Assembly (NCBI GenBank): GCA_003222855.1
Contig: QHXH01000089.1
Span: 1 to 6,899, forward strand
DNA: 6,899 nucleotides
Direction: 5' to 3'
Origin: Acidobacteriota bacterium
GTDB taxonomy: Bacteria; Acidobacteriota; Blastocatellia; Pyrinomonadales; Pyrinomonadaceae
In this document: positions 1-6,091 of the stretch, in pieces
Layout of the letters: every line of letters starts with the position of its first letter
Numbering within the stretch: the stretch's first letter is position 1
Made by a program: the position numbers and the translations under genes
Notes under the pieces: model-generated
What the model saw: the letters and a program-made list of their open reading frames with translations, nothing else
Databases searched by the model: none
Told to the model about the DNA's origin: nothing

Positions 1-3000
1 ACGCCACTCGAACAACTACTTCGACAAACGACGGCGTCTTCACATTTGAGCAGGTCGCGGTCGGCGATTATCGGATTGAGGCCGAAGCAAAAGGCTTCAA
101 GAAGGGCATCGTCACCGACGTGCATGCGCTGGTTTCCAAAGTTACGCCCGTCGATGTCCAGCTTGAAGTGGGGAACGTGACGGAGACGGTGACTATAGCC
201 TCAAGCGCGGGCGAGGTTTTAGTGAATCGCGACGACGGCACTCTGGGAAATAATTTCGTAAATCAGCAGATTACTCAACTCCCACTTGAAGCCCGAAATG
301 TTTTATCCCTTGTGACCTTACAACCTGGGGTGACACCGCAGGGATATGTGACCGGAGCGCGCAGCGATCAGTCAAACATTACACTGGACGGCGTGGACAT
401 TAACGAGGCGCAGACAAATTCAATAGGAGCACCCGTGCTTCGGCTAAATTCTGAAGCGATCGAAGAATTTCGTGTGACAACTTCAAATCCAAATGCCAAT
501 CAGGGCCGCTCTTCAGGTGCGCAAATCTCGTTGATTACCAAGAGCGGCACCAACGTGTGGCACGGCGCGCTCTTCGAGTCGCACCGCAATACGGTGTTTA
601 CCGCCAACGATTTCTTTAATAATCGGAACGGAAGATACGTGGCCACGGATTCAGCCGTAATCCTGGGAACCGCCAAGGTCGGCGATCTCCGCAACCCCCG
701 CCCCAAGCTGCTCCGCAATACATTCGGGGGCGCCATCGGCGGGCCAATTGTCAGAGATAAGTTCTTTTTCTTTTATAGCTTTGAAGGGCGTCGCGATGCG
801 GCTGAATCGACGGTTGTGCGCGTGGTCCCACTTGCGAGCATGGGCCGCGGCGAACTGCGATATGTAAATCCGAGTGGAGGCATCACCACCCTAAATGCCA
901 CCCAACTGCAAACAATATTTACAAGCGGTAACAACACTGTAGGAGTCAATCCGGTGGCCTTCGCAGCGTTGGCGCAAGCTGCCTCCAAGTACCCCGCTAA
1001 CGACTTCACAGTGGGTGACAGTACCCTGGCGAGGCAGTTGAACACCGCGGGCTTTCGCTTCAATGCCAAGACCCCGGTGGCGTTGAACTCTCATACAGCG
1101 CGTTTCGATCTCAAATTCAGGGAGAAACATTCCTTCTTGCTTCGTGCGAATGTTATCTACGACAAAACTGGCATAGCCCCACGCTTTCCGGACACGCCGG
1201 CGGTACAGAATTGGTCTCATCCCTGGGGCTTCGTCGTCGGAGACACCTGGACGATTAGCAACAATATGGTGAACAATCTCCACTACGGATTTACTCGTGA
1301 GGCCTTCACCAATCCAGGCGATTCCACACAAAACGCCATCAGTTTTCGGTTCATCTTCCAGCCATTTAATTTCAATCGCACTCGCAGCCGCACTACTCCG
1401 GTGCAGAACATTACCGACGACTTGTCCTGGATTCGCGGCAGTCACACTTGGCAATTTGGTGCGAACGTCAGAATTATTCGCAACCACTCGGTAGACTTCA
1501 CCAGCTCGTTTGATAATGCAATTACCAACCCATCGTTCTATGCCGGTGGTGCGGGCGCTACTCAGTCAAACGCGGTGAACGCCTTTTCCCCTATTGGGGC
1601 TGGATTTACTTCGGCTGTGCAGAACGCTGTCACAGCGTTAATCGGCCGGTTCTCCCAATACTCAGGTGTATTTTCGTTCAACAAAGATGGTTCTCTCAAG
1701 CCGCTGGGTGCTCCGAACCTTCGCAATTTTGCCACCGAAGAATATGACGGCTATGTGCAGGATGTTTGGAAGGTAAAGCGAAATCTGACGATAACGGCTG
1801 GCCTTCGTTACACCCTCAGCCATCCGGTATATGAGACCAAAGGCTTCGAGGTGAAAACCAACATTCCGCTTTCTGATTACTTTGCCAAGAGGATCCAGGC
1901 ATCGGCTAGCGGTACTGCGTTCAATGATCCCATTACGGTCATACCCTCTGGCAAAGCAAACCATGCATCTCCGCTCTACAACTGGGACAAGAATAATTTC
2001 CAACCCCGCATAGCATTGGCTTGGTCGCCCAGATTCAAGAACGGTCTCTTTGCAAGAATTCTTGGCAAAGACGAACAATCAGTGTTTCGTGGGGGATTTT
2101 CCATCACGAATGATTACTATGGCGAACAATTGGCCGTGAGCTTTGACCTGAACAACACGATTGGATACGTCTCGTCTCAAACGACTGCCGCTAACACTTT
2201 CAATACGTCAAGCAGGCCAGGCCCGTTGTTCACCGCATTCGGGCAGGCGGTAAGGACGTTCCCGTGTTCACCCAGATTCTGCATCAGTATTCCGAGCAAG
2301 GTCACATTTCCTAACTTACAACCGGCGGATGGGAACCCACGAATTGAATCAAGCCTGGATTCCAAACTGGTGGCGCCAATCAACTACAGCTGGAACTTTA
2401 CTTATGAGCGTCAGTTGCCTAAGGGTCTGCTGATTCAAGCTTCGTACATTGGTCGCTATGCGAAAAATCTGATTGCCTCGCGGGACGTGATGGCGCCAAA
2501 TAACTTGAAGGATCCAAAGTCGGGGATGGATTGGTATACGGCCGCTACTCAATTGGAAATACTTCGCGCCAACGGTACACCGATCTCTGCTGTGGCCAAG
2601 ATCCCCTATTTCGAGAATCTCTGGCCCGGTCTGGGAGCATCCGAATGGGGTGATTCGAGTTTGAGTGCCACTCAAGCTGTCTACAAAATCGCTACGGATT
2701 TCTTTGGCAATGACTGGACGGATACCCAGTTTGAGATTGACGATCAGGGAATCTTTCCGAACATGTTTTTCCAGCCACAATATGGCGCACTTGCTTCGTT
2801 TAGCAGCATTGGCAGGTCCTGGTATCACGCTGGAACGCTGTCGGTTCGTGAGCGTCTCGGCAACACGCTTACCATGGATTTCAACTACACGCTCTCGCAC
2901 TCTCTCGATGACGCCTCCGGCCTGCAAACGAGCGGTGGTTATGGCGCGGCATTCATCTTGAACCCGCTGCGACAGAGAGATTGGTATGCCGATTCTGATT

Positions 3001-3677
3001 TCGACATTCGGCATGTCATCAATATGAATGCGGTTTGGCAGCTTCCGATAGGACGCGGGCGTTGGCTGTTTAATGATGCGAACAAGTGGGTCAACGGCAT
3101 TCTCGGCGGTTGGCAATTATCAGGGATTTACCGCTGGAACTCAGGCCTGCCCGTCTCGGCCCCTTATGACGATGCGCGCTGGGCCACTAACTGGAACGTC
3201 CAAAGCTACAATGTGAGGCTTAAATCTTTTCAAGCCTGCCCAACCAAAGCCGGTTCTTCACCGAAGCTTTTCGGATGTGATCCGACGGGAATCTACCGGA
3301 GCTTTCGTAACGCTTTTCCCGGCGAGTCCGGTGAACGCTCTCCATTCAGACTTCCCGGTTATGTGTCCCTCGACTTGGGCCTGGGGAAAGAATTCACTAT
3401 GCCGTGGAGCGAGCGACACAAGTTACAGATCCGCTGGGAGGTATTCAATGTAACGAACACTCAGAGATTGGGAGCTATTGATGGCAGTCGCACGGGCTTC
3501 GGGATCACCGCTGATCCTGCGGGTAGGCCGATCGGTTGCACGCCCGGCAGTACCTGCGTGGCCCAGGGGGGAACTGGATCGGGCAATCCCGCGACAGCGC
3601 CTACGAATTGGTCGAACTTTACCGGCATCCAGGGAACGCCTCGCGTGATGCAAGTCGGACTCCGGTATTCGTTCTAG
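1..3677 (+). CDS. Oar-like TonB-dependent outer-membrane receptor with carboxypeptidase-regulatory-like N-terminus (5' partial)
   Basis: The reading frame is open from the left edge (first full codon at base 3) to the TAG at 3675-3677, giving 1,224 visible residues. The first ~40 residues (key string FTFEQVAVGDYRIEAEAKGF) are the C-terminal half of a carboxypeptidase-regulatory-like beta-sandwich. A TonB-box-like string TETVTIA lies at bases 180-200. The plug domain follows, with QLPLEARN, the NITLDGVDIN loop, EEFRVTTSNPNANQGRSSG and ITKSGTNVWHG. The junction string FGGAIGGPIVRDKFFFFYSFEG starts at base 723. The rest is a large beta-barrel rich in alternating aromatic strands, ending in GLRYSF with the terminal Phe typical of outer-membrane barrels. 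This family is expanded in Acidobacteriota and is thought to import large substrates using TonB-ExbBD energy; the substrate here is unknown. The signal peptide and first half of the N-terminal domain (I infer some 50-70 residues) lie outside the window. The GTG at base 120 is internal to the domain and is not the start. Confidence 0.95.
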   Translation, partial: ATRTTTSTNDGVFTFEQVAVGDYRIEAEAKGFKKGIVTDVHALVSKVTPVDVQLEVGNVTETVTIASSAGEVLVNRDDGTLGNNFVNQQITQLPLEARNVLSLVTLQPGVTPQGYVTGARSDQSNITLDGVDINEAQTNSIGAPVLRLNSEAIEEFRVTTSNPNANQGRSSGAQISLITKSGTNVWHGALFESHRNTVFTANDFFNNRNGRYVATDSAVILGTAKVGDLRNPRPKLLRNTFGGAIGGPIVRDKFFFFYSFEGRRDAAESTVVRVVPLASMGRGELRYVNPSGGITTLNATQLQTIFTSGNNTVGVNPVAFAALAQAASKYPANDFTVGDSTLARQLNTAGFRFNAKTPVALNSHTARFDLKFREKHSFLLRANVIYDKTGIAPRFPDTPAVQNWSHPWGFVVGDTWTISNNMVNNLHYGFTREAFTNPGDSTQNAISFRFIFQPFNFNRTRSRTTPVQNITDDLSWIRGSHTWQFGANVRIIRNHSVDFTSSFDNAITNPSFYAGGAGATQSNAVNAFSPIGAGFTSAVQNAVTALIGRFSQYSGVFSFNKDGSLKPLGAPNLRNFATEEYDGYVQDVWKVKRNLTITAGLRYTLSHPVYETKGFEVKTNIPLSDYFAKRIQASASGTAFNDPITVIPSGKANHASPLYNWDKNNFQPRIALAWSPRFKNGLFARILGKDEQSVFRGGFSITNDYYGEQLAVSFDLNNTIGYVSSQTTAANTFNTSSRPGPLFTAFGQAVRTFPCSPRFCISIPSKVTFPNLQPADGNPRIESSLDSKLVAPINYSWNFTYERQLPKGLLIQASYIGRYAKNLIASRDVMAPNNLKDPKSGMDWYTAATQLEILRANGTPISAVAKIPYFENLWPGLGASEWGDSSLSATQAVYKIATDFFGNDWTDTQFEIDDQGIFPNMFFQPQYGALASFSSIGRSWYHAGTLSVRERLGNTLTMDFNYTLSHSLDDASGLQTSGGYGAAFILNPLRQRDWYADSDFDIRHVINMNAVWQLPIGRGRWLFNDANKWVNGILGGWQLSGIYRWNSGLPVSAPYDDARWATNWNVQSYNVRLKSFQACPTKAGSSPKLFGCDPTGIYRSFRNAFPGESGERSPFRLPGYVSLDLGLGKEFTMPWSERHKLQIRWEVFNVTNTQRLGAIDGSRTGFGITADPAGRPIGCTPGSTCVAQGGTGSGNPATAPTNWSNFTGIQGTPRVMQVGLRYSF

Positions 3678-3703
3678 GAATTCCCGCTGTCGTGACCACT
3701 TTC

Positions 3704-3741
3704 AAGCGGGTTGGAGATTATTCTCCAGCCCGTTTGGCTTA
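3704..3741 (+). terminator. Hairpin terminator after the TonB-dependent receptor gene
   Basis: The arms 3704-3717 and 3722-3735 pair over 14 bp, including two G-U wobbles, around a 4-base TTAT loop. The stem contains a G+C-rich block. The 3' arm ends in TTT and is followed by GGCTT, so the U-tract is short and interrupted. The position, 26 bases after the receptor stop and before the next gene, supports transcript termination or 3'-end protection. Confidence 0.7.
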
Positions 3742-3817
3742 GTAGCTACCTGTTTTGGAGTTCGGCACCCTAGCCGTACGAGGAGGTCCGAACGCGCCAG
3801 TTGTTCTTAGAGATTCC

Positions 3818-4828
3818 ATGAAAATCGAACTGAAGCAATGCCTGCTCTCTTTTGTTCTCCTGTGGGTCTCCGGGACCAGCGTGTGTTTGGCTCAACGAGG
3901 AGTACCGGCTTCCCGAGTTACCGGTTTTACTCTTTTCGGAGATGTTGAGGTAAGCGGCGAGACAGTCAGCTCTAGGGCGCTTACTTTCGATCTGCTTCTT
4001 TACTCTCGCAGCGGGGTCCTTTTGGATCGGCAAAAGGTTGGCAGCAAGGGACGCTACCGCTTCCTTAATGTTCCCGCTGGAGACTATGACCTGGTCATTG
4101 AATTCGAAAATGCCGAAGTCGCCCGAGCACAGGTTCGGCTTGTCGGAATACCGACGGACTTTCAGCAGAATGTTAACTTGGAATGGCGCCCAGGGACGCT
4201 CAACGGAAAAACCAACAAACCCGAAGTGCTTTCCGCAGAAGATATGTACGATCGTAAAGCACTTAATCAGGATCGATTTGAAAAAGCGCGATCGGCGTTC
4301 GACAAGAAAGATTACGACTTGGCGATCGGCTTGCTTCGACAAATCGTCGCCGAAGACCACAGCGACTTTCAAGCCTGGTCCGAACTCGGGACTTCATATG
4401 TGGTTCAAAACAATCTGGTTGAGGCAGAGAGAGCTTATCTCACCGCCACCGAAATTAGACCAACGTTCTTTCGCGCGCTCCTGAATTTGGGCAAGGTGCG
4501 TCTCCTGAAGAAAGACTTTGACGGCGCGCTCGCAGTTCTTCTTCAGTCGGTTACCGCTAAACCTGCCTCTGCCGAAGCCAACTATTTCACCGGCGAGGCT
4601 TATTTGCAGTTAAAGAAAGGCTCGAAGGCGGTAACGCACTTGTACGAAGCGCTAAGGCTTGAGCCGATCAAGATGGCTGACGCGCATTTACGACTGGCAA
4701 CTCTCTATAACGGCGCGGGCATGAAAGAAAAAGCTGCGGCGGAATATGAGCAGTTTCTGAAAAAGAAGCCCGATTACCCAGACAGGGCGAAACTCGAGAA
4801 ATATATCAGCGATAATAAGAAGCAGTAG
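3818..4828 (+). CDS. Exported TPR-repeat protein with N-terminal carboxypeptidase-regulatory-like domain
   Basis: I chose ATG 3818 (336 residues) because it opens directly into a signal peptide: MKIELKQ, a hydrophobic stretch at residues 8-22, then VCLA|Q as a plausible signal peptidase I site near residue 25. An upstream in-frame TTG at 3755 would add 21 residues ahead of the signal peptide and is unlikely. A weak AGAG lies 5 bases before the ATG. Residues ~37-108 form a small beta-sandwich with GRYRFLNVPAGDYDLVIEFE, the carboxypeptidase-regulatory/SpaA-like pattern. Five TPR units follow at roughly 148-181, 182-215, 216-249, 250-283 and 284-318. Units 2-5 show consensus G/A positions and the closing Pro (EIRP, TAKP, RLEP, KKKP). 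TPRs bind protein partners, so an envelope scaffold or assembly role is likely. No catalytic motif is visible and the partner is unknown. The protein is probably periplasmic. It lies 140 bases after the receptor gene on the same strand. Confidence 0.9.
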   Translation: MKIELKQCLLSFVLLWVSGTSVCLAQRGVPASRVTGFTLFGDVEVSGETVSSRALTFDLLLYSRSGVLLDRQKVGSKGRYRFLNVPAGDYDLVIEFENAEVARAQVRLVGIPTDFQQNVNLEWRPGTLNGKTNKPEVLSAEDMYDRKALNQDRFEKARSAFDKKDYDLAIGLLRQIVAEDHSDFQAWSELGTSYVVQNNLVEAERAYLTATEIRPTFFRALLNLGKVRLLKKDFDGALAVLLQSVTAKPASAEANYFTGEAYLQLKKGSKAVTHLYEALRLEPIKMADAHLRLATLYNGAGMKEKAAAEYEQFLKKKPDYPDRAKLEKYISDNKKQ

Positions 4829-4854
4829 AGTTTGGTTATACGCAAGACCAAACT
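4829..4854 (+). terminator. Hairpin directly after the TPR gene stop (weak terminator candidate)
   Basis: The arms AGTTTGGT (4829-4836) and ACCAAACT (4847-4854) are perfectly complementary over 8 bp with a 10-base loop, starting on the base after the TAG. The stem is modest in G+C and no T-run follows. It is therefore a poor intrinsic terminator and may instead protect the transcript 3' end or attenuate read-through into the next gene. Confidence 0.4.
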
Positions 4855-4948
4855 AAGGTGAATCGCAGGAACATCGGCGCAAGTTACTTCGTTCAGCAGT
4901 GAGGAACTCGCAAAACAGCAGCGTAATAATCCTGCCAGGAGAAATCCA

Positions 4949-5836
4949 ATGAAACGCGTCCTTATTGTAGTGGCTTTGATTACTTGCGCCGCGGTCCTGG
5001 GCCTGTGGCGCTCTCACGGAGGTGTACGCGCCGGATTGAATCGCGTCGTCAACGCAGCCGGCGACAACAATTCTCAGGGAGTCACGGGCGATGAAACGCG
5101 AAAGACATTCGATCTGAAACCTGGCGCTCGAGTCGAGATTCAGGGCATCAACGGCCGGGTCGAGATTCAAACTTTAGATACAAAGACGGCTGAAGTTTTT
5201 GTTAAGCGCACGGGCGATAATCCAAGCTCGCTCCGCCGTCGCGAAATGATCATCGAGCAGACGAACGATGGCTTACTCGTGCGCAGTAAACAGAATCATG
5301 TGGGGCTCTGGGATCATTTGTTCGGCAGCGATCCGAAAGAAGAGGTGACGATTAAGGCGCCACGCCAGATTGCCTTATCACTCAGGGGCATCAACGGCCG
5401 AATCTTCAGTGGCGACATCGACGGGCCGCTGGAAGTCAAGGGAGTCAATGGTCGCACTGAACTGGGCCAGGCGAGCGATTCGGTTGAAATCGACGGCATC
5501 AACGGTTCGATCGCTGTCGGATTGAACAAACTAAGTGAGCGCGGCGTCCGCATCCACGGAGTTAACGGTGGAATTGAATTGAAATTGTCCAGCGGTCTCA
5601 ACGCCGACCTAACCGCCAAAGGGATGAACGGCAGCGTTCGATCAGAGATTGCCGAAGTTACCGTCGAAAAGGATGATCATTGGTCACACTATTCCGCACG
5701 CATCGGCAGTGGCGGGCCGGCGATCGAAATCAGCGGAATCAATGGCAACGTCCGCTTAACGAGAGCCGACAATGCGTCCTCGGCGACAGGCGACAAGCCG
5801 AGTAACACCTCCAATACATCCAGAAACGTCCAGTAA
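4949..5836 (+). CDS. Exported DUF4097-type beta-strand repeat protein
   Basis: The start ATG 4949 is set by an AGGAGA at 4937-4942 with good spacing and by an immediate hydrophobic leader (residues 4-20). This leader is either a signal peptide or a membrane anchor. C13 is not in a good lipobox: Thr precedes it and hydrophobic residues continue after it. From about residue 52 the pattern TFDLKPGARVEIQGINGRVEI matches the opening of DUF4097 (putative adhesin-like) beta-repeat proteins. G-[IVM]-N-G turns recur at residues 66, 147, 165, 183, 204, 225 and 263, each followed by a short beta-strand (RVEI, RTEL, SIAV, GIEL, NVRL). A right-handed beta-solenoid is the expected fold. The segment between residues 75 and 146 is less regular, with a charged SLRRRE and a Trp-containing WDHLFG. 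The tail (residues ~273-295) is Ser/Thr/Asn-rich and probably disordered. No enzyme motif is visible. Family members are often envelope-associated or linked to stress regulators; the specific role here is unknown. Confidence 0.88.
   Translation: MKRVLIVVALITCAAVLGLWRSHGGVRAGLNRVVNAAGDNNSQGVTGDETRKTFDLKPGARVEIQGINGRVEIQTLDTKTAEVFVKRTGDNPSSLRRREMIIEQTNDGLLVRSKQNHVGLWDHLFGSDPKEEVTIKAPRQIALSLRGINGRIFSGDIDGPLEVKGVNGRTELGQASDSVEIDGINGSIAVGLNKLSERGVRIHGVNGGIELKLSSGLNADLTAKGMNGSVRSEIAEVTVEKDDHWSHYSARIGSGGPAIEISGINGNVRLTRADNASSATGDKPSNTSNTSRNVQ
5144..5749 (+). repeat. Seven in-frame Gly-[Ile/Val/Met]-Asn-Gly coding repeats within the DUF4097-type gene
   Basis: Motif starts are at bases 5144, 5387, 5441, 5495, 5558, 5621 and 5735. 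In residues the steps are 81, 18, 18, 21, 21 and 38, so the core period is 18-21 residues and 38 is about two periods. The first two copies share an identical 15-base string (GGGCATCAACGGCCG at 5143-5157 and 5386-5400). GGCATCAACGG recurs at 5495-5505. The first copy is also flanked by an 11-base direct repeat, GTCGAGATTCA (5132-5142 and 5159-5169), encoding RVEIQ on both sides of GING. Confidence 0.85.
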
Positions 5837-5850
5837 TCGTTTGACGTTTC
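5823..5850 (+). other. Hairpin spanning the stop codon of the DUF4097-type gene
   Basis: GAAACGTC (5823-5830) and GACGTTTC (5843-5850) are perfectly complementary over 8 bp with a 12-base loop that contains the TAA stop. It sits 3 bases before the intrinsic terminator stem, giving two tandem hairpins. It may only form after the ribosome leaves. Its function is not evident. Confidence 0.4.
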
Positions 5851-5853
5851 GAT

Positions 5854-5891
5854 AATGCAAAAGGCGGTGCTAGCGCCGCCTTTTGCATTTT
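5854..5891 (+). terminator. Strong intrinsic terminator, possibly bidirectional
   Basis: The arms 5854-5869 and 5874-5889 pair over 16 bp with one G-U wobble around a CTAG loop. The stem has a G+C-rich core (GGCGG/CCGCC) flanked by AAAA/TTTT and then TGCA, and a short run of Ts closes it at 5888-5891. It lies 17 bases after the DUF4097-type stop and separates that gene from the following transcription unit. The A-rich left side would give a partial U-tract on the opposite strand as well. Confidence 0.85.
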
Positions 5892-5913
5892 GAGTCAGGG
5901 CTTAGGAAAGCTG

Positions 5914-5942
5914 TTGACTTGCCGCCGACGCTACGGTATCGT
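5914..5942 (+). promoter_or_regulatory. Sigma70-like promoter candidate for the last gene
   Basis: A -35 box TTGACT (5914-5919, 5 of 6 consensus bases) and a -10 box TATCGT (5937-5942, 4 of 6) are separated by exactly 17 bases. They lie 22 bases after the strong terminator and about 150 bases before the ATG at 6092. A second TTGACT at 6021-6026 has no well-spaced -10 box. The remainder of 5943-6033 shows nothing else I can support, apart from a weak 6-bp inverted repeat ATTTGG/CCAAAT at 6011-6016 and 6037-6042. Confidence 0.4.
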
Positions 5943-6033
5943 CCCGTTACTTTTACTAGCCTGGGCTGGACCTCAGAGCCTGCGTCAGCACTCGTCGAAC
6001 CAGCCGCGAAATTTGGTGACTTGACTGATCGCT

Positions 6034-6090
6034 ATGCCAAATAGCCCACTTACTCAAGAAACTCTCTTACGGGTAATGCTGGAGGAGTAA
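6034..6090 (+). CDS. Possible 18-codon leader ORF overlapping the downstream Shine-Dalgarno
   Basis: ATG 6034 opens an 18-codon frame, MPNSPLTQETLLRVMLEE, ending in TAA at 6088-6090, one base before the next gene's ATG (6092). Its last codons CTG GAG GAG are themselves the Shine-Dalgarno of the next gene, a layout that would permit translational coupling. Against it, there is no convincing ribosome binding site before 6034 and ORFs this short arise by chance. It could be a regulatory leader peptide, the remnant tail of a lost gene, or nothing. Confidence 0.25.
   Translation: MPNSPLTQETLLRVMLEE
6081..6087 (+). promoter_or_regulatory. Strong Shine-Dalgarno fixing the start of the last gene
   Basis: GGAGGAG lies 4 bases before ATG 6092 (6 bases if counted from GGAGG). 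It is the strongest ribosome binding site in the window. It decides the reading frame of the last gene over the overlapping alternative plus-strand frames that begin near 6150. Confidence 0.8.
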
Positions 6091-6091
6091 C

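Noticed and set aside
891..1487. 198-residue open frame on the minus strand
   Set aside because: Antisense to the receptor barrel, with no ribosome binding site or protein-family pattern.
2349..3116. 255-residue open frame on the minus strand
   Set aside because: It lies wholly inside the receptor gene, has no recognisable domain, and is explained as an antisense shadow of a long coding frame.
120..3677. GTG at 120 as the start of the receptor gene
   Set aside because: The frame stays open to base 3, and the residues before 120 form the conserved half of the carboxypeptidase-regulatory-like domain, so the true start is outside the window.
3755..3817. TTG 3755 as the start of the TPR protein
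   Set aside because: It would place 21 non-hydrophobic residues ahead of a clear signal peptide; ATG 3818 fits an exported protein better.
3770..4372. 200-residue open frame on the minus strand opposite the TPR gene
   Set aside because: The plus-strand frame has a signal peptide and clear TPR units; the minus frame shows no motif and overlaps it almost entirely.
4921..4935. TAATAAT near 4924 as a -10 box for the DUF4097-type gene
   Set aside because: No -35-like hexamer lies at the right spacing upstream, and the site is almost on top of the ribosome binding site.
6021..6056. Second TTGACT at 6021 as a promoter
   Set aside because: No acceptable -10 box occurs at 16-18 bases; the nearest TATGCC is only 6 bases away.
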